Shown: positions 36,780 through 49,535 of the stretch, piece after piece
Layout of the letters: each line of letters opens with the position of its first letter
Position numbering within the stretch: position 1 is the first letter of the stretch
DNA from: Cyanoderma ruficeps
Lineage: Eukaryota > Chordata > Aves > Passeriformes > Timaliidae
Direction of reading: 5' to 3'
Length of the DNA stretch: 64,000 nt
Assembly (NCBI GenBank): GCA_008694505.1
Contig: VZDJ01000052.1
Coordinates: forward strand, 7,501,955 to 7,565,954
The notes under the pieces: model-generated
Database searches by the model: none
What the model was told of the DNA's origin: nothing
The model's input: the letters and a program-made list of their open reading frames with translations, nothing else
Position numbers and translations under genes: made by a program

Positions 36780-39700
36780 GTGAGTGCAGGACGAGGCGGC
36801 CCCGGGGCCGCGCTGGGGGCGCCGCGGGACGCGGGGGGACCGCGCTGGGCCCGAGGAGCCGCAGAGCCGAGCCCCCCCCGCGGTCCCCGCGGAGCCGCGC
36901 CCGGGCCCGAGCGGCGGCGGGGGAGGAGGAGGGTGGGGGGGCGGGAGGCAGCGCGGCCGCCCGGGGGTGGGTCCGGCGGGGCCGGGGGGGGTCCGTGGTG
37001 TCCGCGGGGGGAACCGCGATCCGCCGCCCCGGCAGAGCCGTGGGGCGCAGCCGCGGCGATTTTCCCGAGCCTCGGGAATACACGTCGGGACCTTGACTCC
37101 AACAAGTGACCGGGGGGACACGGTGAAAGGCGATCGCCGCGGCCGGCGGCGGCTCCGGGGCCGGGGGTCCACCCTTCGCTTGAGCTGCAAGTCATGTGTG
37201 TGTCACATGGCTCTTGCAAAACACTTCTTGCCTATGGAGATTTTGCAACGCTGCGACTTGATAACAGAACGCTCTCGGGGCTGTTTCCAGCTGAAAGAGC
37301 GCTTGTTTAGGAAACCTGGTGGCGATACAAGCGGTTTTGGGGAGGGTCGTTGTGCGAGTGTGGCCTTTTTCTGTAGCTGGCCTGCCCGGGAGTCGGGCTG
37401 TCTGAGCTCTGTGCCCAGGGCTTGTCTGCATTCTGGAAACTCGGGGAGCCGTGTCCTGCCCACCAGGCTGTCGGGAACAATAAACTTTTATTTTGTTCAA
37501 GACTTTCCTGTATGAGTTAGAGGAGGGACTTAAGCTTAGTTTAGAAAGCAATTCACCAACCCTTTGGCCTCGTGGGGTGTGTTTAGGATCCTTTCACAGA
37601 TGCTGGCTTTGCTGGCACCCAAGTTTGGGGTGGGGAAGCCACTGTCCCGTCTGATGCCACTGGAGTGTCGCTGGTGCTGAAATGCACGTGTGGTGTGACA
37701 TTGCTGCTCTGGATATCCCTGGACTCTGCTCTTGGAAAACACCCACAATTTCGTGCTCTCAGCTGACCGGGGTGGCCGTGGCTCCTGTGCTCTCCCCTGC
37801 TGTCAGTGGGGTTGTTTGCAAGCACTCGGAGTGTGTTAAAATCACCTGAGGAGCAAACAAGGAGTCATCGGCTGGTGAGGGGGTTGGTGACACCCAGGAG
37901 GTGCAGCCAGGAACTCGAGTTACATCTTGGCAAGATTACATCACAAACTTGCTCCTGTAGCTTTGGACAACGCCAAAACAGCAGCTGGAGGTGGGCACTG
38001 GATGAAAAACCAACAAACTGCTGGTGGCCCGTGGTCCTAATGGCTCTCAGGAGTTAAACTCAAATTTACCTTGCAGACTGTTGAGTTTTGTAGTGGGGAA
38101 AGTGCCTGCAGAGTGTCAGGCCACTAAGAGAAATGAGTTGGAGGCAGCTGTTTCTGTAGATTTTTTTTTTTTTTTGCTTTCTTGCAGTCTGTCAGCCCTC
38201 TCCAGACTGATGCAGAGGTACTGAGTGCTGAGGACAGTGTTTTCACAGAGACTCTTCTCAGTGAAGAGTGCTTGGTCCTGGTGGTGATCTTGAAAGTGAA
38301 ACAAAGAGGAAAAGCTGCAGTTTGAGATTACCTCGCAGCGTTCAATTGCCACTTCCTGAGAGGGCGGTGTTGGCAGGATGAGGGGAGGAGATGGGAAGGG
38401 TGTGGTGAGATGGACAGAAAATACCTGTCACTGTGATGTGTGTACTTGGATCCCTGTGAAAACAGGAATAAGATTTAAGGGATTATGGCACTGCTCCTTG
38501 TAGTTCCCTGTAAGAGATCCGTCCATTTGTCCTCTCAGAAGTGCCTTGCCCATAATGTGACACATTCTCACTTCCCTACCACAGCCTCAGGTCAGGCTGC
38601 AGCCCCAAATCCTCTCTCCTGGGCATGCCAGAACTCTGTCAGAAGTCAGTGGGATAGCTAGTTAGAATTTCCAACTAAAGACCTACTTCCTTCAGCTTTC
38701 CTGATTAAGCTCCAGGGTCAGGTCCTGCTCATGTCCTGTTGGACAGCTGAGTGGACTGTTAGTTTCTAGATTGGGTGGATGAGATATGAAAATTAGTGTC
38801 TGGAAGCTAAATTCTGCAAACAGCAGCCCACCCAGCTCTGGGATGTGTTCCCTTTGTTCTTCCCTCCCTCCCTGGCGGTGTTTGAGTGAGCACAATGTCA
38901 ATATTGACTCTGTTGTGACTAGATCGGGTCAGGTTCAGCATTTCCTGCCCTTCTGCAATTTGCATGTGGCATAAACACGCTGGTGGGTGCCTGGTCCACA
39001 GCAGCCGAGTGCTCCAGGAGTTATTCCTGATCACATCAATGTTCTGCCTGGATCTTGTTCCAGACACTTTGCAGCACAGATGAGGAAACTCACTGGGGTT
39101 TGGAGCAAATCTTGGGGGTTCTTTTTGCATTTTTCAGCAGTGTTTGTGGGTTTCAGTCTTGGGTGATGGTGATTAGCAGATGACAACTGAGTGACAGCTC
39201 CTGGGCTGCTGGGATCATCTGCAGGTGTTTGTGTTCTGACCTTTCTGAGCAGCAGTCTGCCGTGCAGAGTGGCATCGTGTCTCCTGGATTCTGTTTATTT
39301 GCACAAACAGTGTGTGAGCAGAGGGGCAGTCACACTCCTCTGCAAAATGTCTGGGGTGGTGGGACAGGGAGTGGGGATTGGGGCTGCCGTGAGTCCCTGT
39401 TCACAGTGACCCTGACATCAGTGATTAAAGCCAATTTCAGCAGTTCCTTGCTGCAGAGGGATGACTACCCAGCCTTGTCTGTTTTGGCATCAAACCTTCC
39501 TGGCATTTAAAAAATCCCCTTCTGCAAATTAGATAAACAAAAGTATCCCAGAGGCCCACAGGCCCCTTGTTCCACACAGCTTTGGCCAGGTCTGGCCTCA
39601 GCTTGATTCCCTGGTTCTCTGACATGGGACGTGTGTGTATCAAGAGGATGCTGCACTGCTCAAAACATCACCAGGCCTGCTTTGGAGGTGCCTTTTTTTT

Positions 39701-42700
39701 TTCTCTCTCTTTTTTTTGGCAAGAGGCAGTTACATTTAACATCTTTGTCCTTTATCTCTCTGGCAAGAGGAAGTTATGGGGAGGATTTGAAAGCCTCACT
39801 CTTACTCACCGTCCCCACCTGCCTTGCTGCTCTTTTAAACCCAAGGATGACTGGCTTATGTAAATGGTGAGAAATAATTGAATGATTAACCTGAATTCCC
39901 ACTATCTCCCAAGGAGCTGGGAGAAGGCTGTGCTGCATAGCTCAGCCAGCTTTAGCAAGGCTCCCTAAACCAGAGGAGCTGATGAGTTTTAAGTCTCCAC
40001 GTTTAAAGAGCAAAATTCAGTGGCTTCAGAAATGTTTGTGAGAAAATACCAAATAACCTGTTTGGCTTCTACAACTGAACCCCTTTACCCAAATGTTCTG
40101 TTGGTGTGGCTCAGTCTAGAAATAGGTTTCTGCAAATTTTTGTAGCTTTTTTAAAGTTTTGATTTAAACTGTTGCTGTACTCAAGGGCTGTCTCAAGCAT
40201 CACACTCTGTCTAACAAACTGCACATTTGGTTCTTATGACCCTAAACAGGCAGCTGCTATATTTTAAAAGGTCTTGGGACCTGGATCTTATAAAGCTTTA
40301 AGCTGTGCTTAGAAAGGAAGGCACTATAATATTGGAATATGGAGTGTTCTAAAAAATTAAAACCCTAAGTTCCTAATGTCTTACTTATATTATTCCCAAA
40401 CCAATGAAAGATCTTACCACCAAAATCAGGTTTTTGTGACACGAGAGCCATTTCTGAGGTCAGAGACAGAGCTAACTCAGTAAAGGCTGTTTCCAGCTCT
40501 GCTGGCCCTGGTTTTGGTGGGGGCTTAAGACCACTGTATGTCCCTGTGGTTGTGGAAATGCTGAAGCCCAAAGTGAGGGGATTGCTGAACCCAGAATGTC
40601 AGGCTTGAGTTGTTGCTGTGTTCAAATGCTTCACATTTGTTCTGTGCACACTGTTACTGGTGTTTGCTGCTGAAGACTAAGATATAATGGGTAGGTTTGG
40701 CTGGGAGCTGCTCTGAGCATGAGGAGTAACACGGGAAGACAAGTTTTCATGTTTTGGGGCCTGGGGGAACCTGAATTCCCCTTGGAAGCGAGTGGAGGTT
40801 TTTACATGGATCTCAGACCCACAGCTGAAGCCTTCCCTCTGCCAGGAAGGAGTTAACTTTTTTCCCCCACTAATTTTAGTGAAGACAATACAGTGCTAAT
40901 ATTCATGTGTTAATATTCTCAAGGGGATTGTAACCTGCTGCAAGCTGTAATAATTTGACTTCGGGATTGCAGAAAATTCTATGTTTGTAGGGAGCTGAGC
41001 AGCCCAGGCTTCCTGCTGGAGGTGGAAGGAGCTGAGTGAAAGCTGAGGCACAGTGCTGGGGATGAAGGCATGGGTGTGACAGTGGAGCAGGTCCTGCAGC
41101 CTGGTTCTGCCCCTTGGTCTCCAGGTGACACAGTTTCACCCCATTATTGGGGCTGAGAAGGTTTCTGGTCACTAATAGTGCTTCAGCCAACTCCAGCCTG
41201 CTCAGATGTCACTTCTGTCCCCTGAACAGTTTGGGTTGTCATTCTCCTAAAGAAATCTTGCCTTGTGGTAATTCATGACTTAACATGTGGAGTGGTGAAT
41301 TCTGTGACTGTAAACTCCCAGGTATCCTTGTACATTTTTTTATGCCTTTAGTGCTTTCAGCTGTCCACTGTTAGGGAAGGTGGCATTTTTAAGGGTTGGG
41401 TTATTAGCTGCTACATTTAGCATTGGGGGTCCTGTCCAGGCTGGGCAGAAGTGCTGCAGGGGCTGGAGCTGGGTGTGTTCTGCAGCCTGGGCCCAGCCAG
41501 GTGAGAGCAGAGGAGGGGTGAGAAGCTGTGCTTGGCCATCTGCTTGGCTCTTATCACCTGGGCATGGATGCAGTTTCCTGCCTGGGTTCCTGCCAGCCAG
41601 AGGCCCTGGCCATTCTAGGGAATAATAGGTGGGGACAGTTGACTTGAGGCACTTCACGTATCCTTCATCTTCACTCACCTTGCTTAGGTGGGCAGAAGAA
41701 CATGGCTGTTGAACTGTGGGGGTGAAGTGAGAACAGGACAGTCCTGGGCCATTACAGGGCCAAAGAGTTGTCAGCTGAGAATGAGTTAGTTCAGTACTTG
41801 AGCAGCAAAATAACTTGTGTAAGTGGCGGGTTGTTGTTTTTCTCTGTTACTTGCTCTCTAGCGTGAAATTTCCCCATTAGTCTCAGGACAAACACAAGAA
41901 CTCCTATTTTGCCAACAGTGAAATCTTCAGTACTCTTTGAAGTATAAATATAGGCTGGTCGGTGACACTGTGCTTGTTCTTTAATGTTGGGAAGACTCAA
42001 CATTGTAGGATTTGTCAATTCTTCTGGAGAATTACTGATACCACAGCTGACATCCCCCAGGGATGTGTCCCCATCTGGGAATGGCTTGAGCTTGGCTCAG
42101 TTCCTGTGGTAAGGTGGGAATCCAGCTGTGCTGTAGCATCCTGCTGGGAGCTCAGTATGAGGGAAGACACGGCTGGGCTTGGCAGCTCCCTGGTGTTGGT
42201 GAACTGGGCAGTGGGATCAAACCTCTGAGTCCGGAGAGCAAAGATGATAATGGCCCTGGGGGGCAGCAGGCTGTCACCCCCCGTGTGCTGTTTGAGTTAC
42301 TCGGCCACACAAGGGGGCTGGCCCTCAACTGCAGAGCATGATTTCCATCTCACCACAAAGGGCTGAGGTAGGACTGTGGGTACTCCTGCTATTATCCTCA
42401 GAGTAACTTCCCAGGAAGGCACAGTTCCACACAACAATGCTGTGTCCAGAGCATCTACCTCACACCTCCCTGACCAAGCAAATAGTGAATTTCTAAACTG
42501 AATAGAGGAGCTTGGAGTTGTAGGTGATTTCCCTAGCAGTGAGTTAATTTACCCTTCTCAAAAATCATAATATACTGGCTGTAAGGAACTTCATTCTTGA
42601 CAGTGTTTTTCATTAAGTGACCTAATTTTTTTTTTTCCTTCTGCAGTGACTATTTATTCAAGCTACTTCTGATTGGAGACTCCGGTGTTGGGAAATCTTG

Positions 42701-45700
42701 CCTTCTACTTAGGTTTGCAGTAAGTGATCGTGCTTGGCAACTATGTAAAAGAGGTGCTTAGCAAGAACTTCAGGTAGCAGGGCTGGTGTCTGACAGGCCT
42801 GGTAATACCAAAGAATAAGTACAGTATTGCAAACTCCTCCTGTCTTCTCAATTTGTGTCTCTCTGCTGGAATTGTTTGGCTAAATTGGAAAGAAATAATA
42901 CCAATAATATGTCCAGCTGAGATTAATTCTAATTTTCCTGTTACTTGAGAACAAGATACCTTAATTTAACTTCCATCATTACAGTGGTGGTAGAATGCTG
43001 AGGATGGAAGGAATTCTGAGGGTGTGCCCTTAGGCATGAGGAGTACAGACCTTGATCAGTGACTACTTGATAAGAGCATTTCAGCCAGATTTAGTTTGAT
43101 ATCTGCACTAAAAAGACCTACCAGAGAAGAAATGTAAATAATACTCCAGGAATATTAAGGCCTTCTGCTTTCTTTAGTGAATGTTAAAATTGCTGCTGAG
43201 CTGTTCTGGCTCTGGTTTTCCTGTCACCAAGAAAATGTAAAATGGGTTTGACTCGGGGCTCAGTAGAAAAAGCTGAAGTCCAGTGAACTTCTTATCTCTG
43301 TCCATGCCAAAGTGCAGCTTCATGTTGCCATGGGAGGAGAGGAGGGGAGGCAGGATATGGGGCATGAACTCAGAAACTTGAGTGTGACACTGCTGCAGGA
43401 TGGTGGCTTTGTTTTCACAGCCTGAGAGCTGCTCTGGGCACCTCTGGAAGGAGCCTGTTGTACCTGATGTTATTGATGTGGGTGTACAGACAGGCTCAGT
43501 TGAAGCCATTTTGGCTGCTGTGGGTACCAGGATGTCACCTGCTCTGCTCACAGCAGGGGGGCCGTGGGCTGCAGGTGACACCACGGCTGGGGCAGCACTC
43601 CCAGAGCAGTCTAGCCTGCTTCTCTTGCAGATACCTCTGAATTAATTTTGGCATCATGTGAATAATCCAACTTTTCTTTTTTGTACTCTGTTATCTGGTG
43701 TTTCATCAACTGAGTAGCCTTTTCCTTTTGAGATGTGTTTTTCCAACTAAGCTGTTTTACCCTGACATAAGGAATTACCACAGCACACCCCACCTGTGTT
43801 TTCTTGCTTCTTGTAGGCTAAACTTCTTCAGGCTTTTCAAACATACCCTTTGGAGTATTGAAATGTTAAAGGAAATAAATCTCATGTCATTCTGAAAGGC
43901 TTGATACTTTATTCTGACTTGGAGGTATTAGCTAAGATGTCTTCCATTCCAGAGGAATCCCTTGCTTTGGTGATACCTTTTGTGGTACACTGTATTTTAG
44001 GAATAGAAACCTCCTTTATGCTGACAAGCTGACAATCACTAGAAGGTAGCAAAGACTGACCCAGCAGTTTGTGTGTGCCTTAAGGCTTAACCCTGCAAGC
44101 TGCTGAAGCAGTTTCCCCTCCTGTATGGACACAGGCTGCAGAGCAGAGGCCTCAGTGTGAGTATTCCAGCTGTAACTCTAACCTGCCTTAGCAACCAGCA
44201 GCAGAGGATCTGACACTCTGGTGTGACTGAGTCAGAGCCTCTGACTTGTCGAGATGCCTGCTGTGTAACACAGGTGAAAAACCATCAAAGGAAAGTTAAA
44301 ATGTGATGTGTTTCAATATCTTAAATGCTTATTCTAAGCAGCTCTTCAGTCTGGCAGCTCAAGCAAAGACTGTTTTTTCACACTGCCGCTCACAAGGACT
44401 TGACACTACAGGATTTCCAGAAAAGAGGCTCTTTTTTTTGAGTGGTTTTTGAAACACGAGTCTGGATGGTGCTTTTAAAAGCTGCAGAATTTTTGGGAAG
44501 TAAATACTTGGCCACCTCCTGGACTTTGCCACGAGAGATCAGGCTGGTTTTACAAGGAAACCTGGTGCATAATGAAGTAGGTGACTGCAGAAGAGGTGCA
44601 GCTGGCTTGACTCCTGTTCACTCTCTCTCCTAGGATGACACGTACACAGAAAGTTACATCAGCACGATTGGTGTGGACTTCAAAATCAGAACTATAGAAC
44701 TAGATGGGAAAACAATCAAGCTTCAGATAGTAAGTAGTATTTCTCAACTCCTGTGTGCTTCAGCCTGTTGGAGCACAGAGTTATATCCATAGCTATTGGT
44801 GGTCACCTTTGTGCTTTAAAATACATTCGGATCCAAGGGATATTTTCCCTGTTACAAGAGGTGAGGCAGTTTTCACAAGACTTGCCATGACCTGTCCTTA
44901 AAGAAGGGTGTTGATTATCAAGGCTGTCTGTCTGGAAGAGGAGACTCTGTGCTGGAGTGCTCTCGTATCAAAGCTGGTGTAGTTCTGCAGTATTTAGCCA
45001 GGATCTGTGTAAGTGCAGGAATACCACAGAGTTGTCCAAGATGCCTGAATTCCACAGCAGCTGTTACTACCAGGCTGCACTGTCATAAGTGCTGGAAACT
45101 GCTTTTGTTGACCTGAATGGAAAAAGTGACACGAAGGCTTTTAACTGGCCTGGCTGCCTTAGCACTGGGCGGTGTTTTCTGGTTATGCTTTTGGCCTTTC
45201 ACTGGAAATAAACAGGGGAAGAGACTTGGCAATTCTTTAATCTTGAAGCACTCTAAAAGGGTGACTGGTGTGATGAAATCTAATATCTGTGCAAGGTCAG
45301 ACACTCCTTGCCAGCCACTGCTTCCAGCTCAAGCGGAGGCTCTAAGGACTTGAAGGCAATGACTCAGGGGTTCAGTGTTGTGGAGCAGAGTCCAGCTCAC
45401 AGCCAGAAGCCTGAGCCTCCAGACCTTAATGTAACTGTCCTGAGTACAGAGCAGCCCACTAGGAATGCTGTCACTGCTGCAGTGTGTCTGTGAGTGTTTT
45501 CATACACAGCCTGCCCTGCTCTTGACACAGCTCCAGGGAGAGAAATGTTTGGGCGAGTCCTGCTCCCACCCTGGGTGGGAGAAGAGGTCAAGCACCTCAT
45601 GTCCTTTCTTAACACTCCCAGCAGGAGAAGGGAACCGAGTTTGGGTTGAGTTGTTGCCTTTAAATGCCTTTGCTGAAGCCTGTGTGCCAAGGAAGTTGAA

Positions 45701-47673
45701 GAGAGTGGTCACGTTAGAGACCTGCAGCTCTCTGACCTTATTCCTAGCAGGTTTTCAAGTCCTGGCTTGTGTTTGCTCTTCTGAACCACTGAACCGTGGC
45801 TTCTCCATGGGTCAGAACTGCTTCATGTTCTCCCCAGAGAGAGACTTGACTACACTTGGCTGAAACCAAACAAATGAGCACTTTTGAAAAGTACCTACAA
45901 AGTGTAATCCTCAGTTCAAGTATGTGATCTCCTGGGATCCTGTTTGATGCATGGAGCTTCTGAGGCACTGCTGTGGTGTGGATGGTTGTGGTTGGATGGG
46001 TGCTGAGGTGTTTTTCTGGAGGCTGATGATGGGCAGTGGCTCAGGAGCTGACCCTGTCACTTGTCTTGCAGTGGGACACGGCGGGACAGGAGCGGTTTCG
46101 GACTATCACCTCCAGTTACTATAGAGGAGCTCATGGCATCATAGTCGTGTATGATGTTACAGATCAGGTACGTGCTCAGCCTCTGCCTGCAGAGCTTCCC
46201 CAGGATCATCAGTACACTGGGAATTTAACACTGGGCACATCGTGAGGAGACACAGTTCTACAGGCTGTGTTAAGGCTTATCGAGCTAAACCTAAGCATTT
46301 GGCAGAAATAAAACGCAGAAATAAAGAGAGCAGTGGGATTTGTGGCTCCTAAGCAATTGTATCTTAAGCTTAACCTAAAACTGGGTGAGCAGGTGACTTA
46401 CTGTTCTGTGTGAATACATCTCACCCTGCCTTTGGTAGCAGGAAGTCTGAGGTACTGATGGAAGTTGTTGAAAGATTTCTGAATGTACTTGAACTGTGAT
46501 CTGCAGTAAAGACTGGCATTTGGAACAGAAGATTGCCAGCCTGTGTGCAGGATACAACTGAGCCAGTGTTTTCTCTGAAAGGATCTCTGAAGAACTGGTG
46601 CAGTTGTTTGAAGGGCACTTGGGAAGTGTAGGATTTCCTGAATTAGTAGAAAAAGAGCACTTGTGTTCAGTCACTAACTGGAATATCATTTCTGGAGTCA
46701 GAGGTTGTTCCAGCACATTTACCACAGAGGTGGCCTACACCTAATACCTGATGCTTTGTCAGTATGTGGGATGCCCCTGGTTTCAGCTGTGTGCTGTGTC
46801 TCTTATCTCTGCTACAGGAGGAGGAGGAACGGCCCCAGATGGTAGAAGATGTTGAATATTCAATATATAGGAAAAGTAATAGGAAGAAGAGTGCAGGAAG
46901 GGCTGATTGTGTAGGGCCAGGGGCTGTATGGCCCCTGTGGTGAGCAGCCTGTCCCGAGGCCATCAGGGGAGAGAGTCCTCTCCCATGGCTGTCAATCACA
47001 TGGACAAGTGCAGTGCTTCCTGCTCTTCCCTCCTCATGACCAAAGGGATAGTGCTGAACTTCCCTCTTCATCAAGGGCCTTGCTTACAGTTCTCTTATCT
47101 CGTAGGAGTCTTTCAATAATGTCAAGCAGTGGCTGCAGGAGATAGACCGCTATGCCAGTGAAAACGTCAACAAGTTGTTGGTGGGGAACAAGTGTGATCT
47201 GACCACAAAGAAAGTAGTAGACTATACAACAGCAAAGGTACGTCTGGGCTCCTGGGGGTGCTTGCCTGAGCCCCTGCCCTGCTGTGCCATGCAGAGGTTC
47301 CAGTGCCACCAATGGGGGCAGTTCAGTGACTCCTGCCCTGCAAGTCCTGCTCAGACTGGAGCTGGGGTGTGGGGTGGGATGCAGGAACTCGTGGGTTATC
47401 CAGTGGTGCTGCAGGAAATGAGGTGAGGTGTGAACCCGTGCGTGAGCTCATTGTTGACTGTTTCTCCATTTGCAGGAATTTGCAGATTCTCTTGGAATTC
47501 CGTTTTTGGAAACCAGTGCAAAGAATGCCACAAATGTAGAACAGTCTTTCATGACCATGGCTGCCGAGATTAAAAAACGAATGGGTCCGGGAGCGACAGC
47601 TGGTGGTGCAGAGAAGTCCAATGTTAAAATTCAGAGCACTCCAGTCAAGCAGTCTAGTGGAGGTTGCTGCTAA
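36757..47673 (+). CDS. RAB1A: RAB1A small GTPase, complete (six coding exons)
   Basis: RAB1A is a Rab-family GTPase that controls ER-to-Golgi and intra-Golgi vesicle traffic by recruiting tethers such as p115 and GM130. It also supports autophagosome formation. Six exons (36757-36779, 42647-42719, 44634-44729, 46072-46167, 47106-47237, 47476-47673) join to 205 residues, the length I recall for the human protein. All guanine-binding motifs are intact: GDSGVGKS at 18-25, Thr43 of the switch I effector loop (ISTIGVDF), WDTAGQ at 65-70 with catalytic Gln70, NKCD at 124-127 and ETSAK at 152-156. The C-terminal Cys-Cys (204-205) is the double geranylgeranylation site. From memory, only residue 201 (Ser for Gly) differs from human. 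Every junction is GT-AG. The first coding exon carries only seven codons plus two bases. RAB1A is convergent with CEP68 downstream, as in other vertebrates. Confidence 0.98.
36780..42646 (+). other. RAB1A: RAB1A intron 1
   Basis: This is a 5.9 kb intron that begins in the CpG island and ends with a long pyrimidine tract and CTGCAG at 42641-42646. It contains T-runs near 38160 and 39690. I see no clear mobile element or additional gene. Confidence 0.9.
42647..42719 (+). CDS. RAB1A: RAB1A coding exon 2 (P-loop)
   Basis: The 73-nt exon completes Tyr8 and runs to Ala32. It encodes [20 protein letters not shown], the G1/P-loop that holds the nucleotide phosphates. The acceptor is TTCTGCAG and the donor is GCA|GTAAGT. 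The intron after it is 1.9 kb. Confidence 0.97.
44634..44729 (+). CDS. RAB1A: RAB1A coding exon 3 (switch I)
   Basis: The exon is 96 nt (32 codons, phase 0) and encodes residues 33-64, from [20 protein letters not shown] to LQI. It contains the effector loop with Thr43, which coordinates Mg2+. The acceptor is CTCTCCTAG and the donor is ATA|GTAAGT. The following intron is 1.3 kb. Confidence 0.97.
46072..46167 (+). CDS. RAB1A: RAB1A coding exon 4 (switch II)
   Basis: The exon is 96 nt (32 codons, phase 0) and encodes residues 65-96, [20 protein letters not shown] to YDVTDQ. It carries the DTAGQ catalytic motif and switch II, which contacts GAPs and effectors. The acceptor is TCTTGCAG and the donor is CAG|GTACGT. 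Confidence 0.97.
47106..47237 (+). CDS. RAB1A: RAB1A coding exon 5 (NKCD motif)
   Basis: The exon is 132 nt (44 codons, phase 0) and encodes residues 97-140, [20 protein letters not shown] to TTAK. It includes VGNKCDL, which gives guanine specificity. The acceptor is ATCTCGTAG and the donor is AAG|GTACGT. Confidence 0.97.
47476..47673 (+). CDS. RAB1A: RAB1A coding exon 6 (C-terminus, stop)
   Basis: The last coding exon encodes residues 141-205 and the TAA stop, [20 protein letters not shown] to [11 protein letters not shown]. It carries the SAK motif, the hypervariable tail and the prenylated Cys pair. The preceding intron is only 238 bp. Confidence 0.97.
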   Translation, partial: EFADSLGIPFLETSAKNATNVEQSFMTMAAEIKKRMGPGATAGGAEKSNVKIQSTPVKQSSGGCC

Positions 47674-48253
47674 AACTTGCCTCCCCCCTTTTGTCTCACA
47701 ACAATGAATTTGCAATCTGAACCCAAGTGAAAAAAAAAAAAAATTGCCTGAATTGTACTGTATGTAGCTGCACTACAACAGATTCTTACCGTCTCCACAA
47801 AGGTCAGAGATTGTAAATGGTCAATACTGACTTTTTTTATTCCCTTGACTCAAGACAGCTAACTTCATTTTCAGAACTGTTTTAAACCTTTGTGTGCTGG
47901 TTTATAAACGTGTAATCCTTGTTGCTTTTCCTGATACCAGACTGTTTCCTGTGGTTGGTTAGGATGTATTTTTGTTTTGATGTTTCTATTGGCATGTTTA
48001 GATGTCAGGTTTAGTCTTCTGAAGATGAAATTTAGCCATTTTGTATCAAACAGCACAACAGTGTCTGTCACTTTCCATGCATAAAATTTAGTAAGATATA
48101 TGTAAGATCTGATTTGCTAGTTCCTTCTTGTAGAATTATAAATGGAGAGATCACACTATCTGATTAATAGTTTCTTCATACTCTGCATATAATTTGTGGC
48201 TGCAGAATATTGTAATTTGTTGCACAATATGTAACAAAACTGAAGAAATGTTT

Positions 48254-48259
48254 AATAAA
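48254..48259 (+). terminator. RAB1A: Proximal RAB1A poly(A) signal AATAAA
   Basis: AATAAA within TTTAATAAATATTG, followed by T- and GT-containing sequence. It is the first canonical signal after the stop codon. Confidence 0.6.
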
Positions 48260-49511
48260 TATTGTACTTATTGGAAGTAATATCAAACTGTATGGTGATA
48301 AATATTGTCTTAATTTGTATGGCTAAGGGGGAAATCAGGCTTGCATTGTGCACAAAACAACATATCTGTGTGTGCAGCCATGGCTCTCAGACCTTCCCTG
48401 CAGCTCGCCCAGTGACTGTGGCCCCAGAGCCCGAGCTGTCACGGTGCTTAAGGCACGAGTGCTGTACCAGAGACACCCAGCCAAGGTTCATCAGGCACAG
48501 TGCACTCTGAATGTACAACAGTTCCCTAACTTGGTCTTGGAACTTAATTTATTTCTCGAGGACTCGATGTAGGGAATTCCTGTCAGCTTTGCCTAGCAGG
48601 GGAGAGAAGGGCGTTTCCCTAACGTGAACGATTTCAGCGTAACCTTGAGGAGGTCTAACTTTCTACCAGTATATTATGTCTTTTCTATATACTGTTAATT
48701 CCATCCTCTTTTAATCAGTATCTTCTGACTTAGTGCAACAGCTTAGCTTCTATTCCCTTCTGCAGCGAGGCACCAGGAGGGTGACATGGGGATAGCAAGG
48801 CCCCCACCAAACTGTTGCTCAAAGTAGGCGCTTTCTCAAACAATTTGGAACTAACCAGCAGCCAAGGGGTTTTTGGATGGTGTGTGATTCTTTGTACAGA
48901 GCTAATCAAATCATTAGTGCCTGATGTCTAGCTAAAAGCCACAGGAAAGCTAGCCTATAACACTTCCTATACATGTAAAATTGTTCAGCTTTATCTAAAC
49001 TCAAATGTTCAGCCTATTCTGTAAATAGTCTCATGTTTGAAAGACCATGTAACATTCCCCTAGTAGTAAATACACCCTGTGATAGTAAAAATATAGCCTA
49101 GGTATGTTGTGAGGTATAAACTAAAACTGGTGCAAATATCCTCTGATTTTTTTTTTTTGGGGGGGGGATGACTTTGGCTAACAGCTTTCTTCAACATAGT
49201 TGCATAAATCAACAGGCAATTGTAATACATAAAGTATTGTCATGGTTAAGTTGAACTCTTCCACTTGAGACCTTCACAAATAAAGTGATGTGCTTTCTAG
49301 TAGAGATGTGCTTGTTGGTATAATTCATTATAATTGTGACCTGCTGCTCGTCAGGAGCAGGAGGAGCAGCCAGTGCTGCTGAGATCAGGAAGTGAAGCAG
49401 AAGGAGGTGTGTTGAGGGTAAAAACATCTTTCCCTGCAGAGAGTGCACAAATGAACTTCAATGTCGAGATGCCTGCTACATACTATCCAAACCAATGTTA
49501 ATATATACAGT

Positions 49512-49517
49512 AATAAA
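49512..49517 (+). terminator. RAB1A: Distal RAB1A poly(A) signal AATAAA
   Basis: AATAAA followed about 30 bp later by a GT-rich downstream element. It is the last plus-strand canonical signal before the tail of CEP68, so it probably marks the end of the long isoform. Confidence 0.55.
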
Positions 49518-49535
49518 AGCATTGCAAAACCAGTT

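Larger units (their letters stand above)
35850..37170 (+). promoter_or_regulatory. RAB1A: RAB1A CpG-island promoter, exon 1 and start of intron 1
   Basis: A dense CpG island of about 1.3 kb surrounds the RAB1A start codon at 36757. Upstream it carries a perfect CRE, a CCAAT box, a perfect NRF1 palindrome and a YY1-like CCATTTT, listed separately. There is no TATA box. This combination is typical of a constitutively active housekeeping promoter. The most likely start region is between the NRF1 site and the ATG, but it cannot be fixed from sequence. Confidence 0.8.
47674..49535 (+). other. RAB1A: RAB1A 3' UTR
   Basis: AT-rich sequence with no competing open frames follows the RAB1A stop. It holds three AATAAA signals, at 48254-48259, 49279-49284 and 49512-49517. 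The last is followed by a GT-rich stretch (GGTGTTTGGTGGTTC), the usual downstream element. Use of the first gives a UTR of about 0.6 kb and of the last about 1.85 kb. The outer boundary is inferred from the signals. Confidence 0.65.

Noticed and set aside
36158..37219. 353-codon minus-strand frame and others across the RAB1A island
   Set aside because: Same GC-driven artefact. It includes the 15-bp tandem repeat read as GSSIP repeats and runs through RAB1A exon 1 in antisense.
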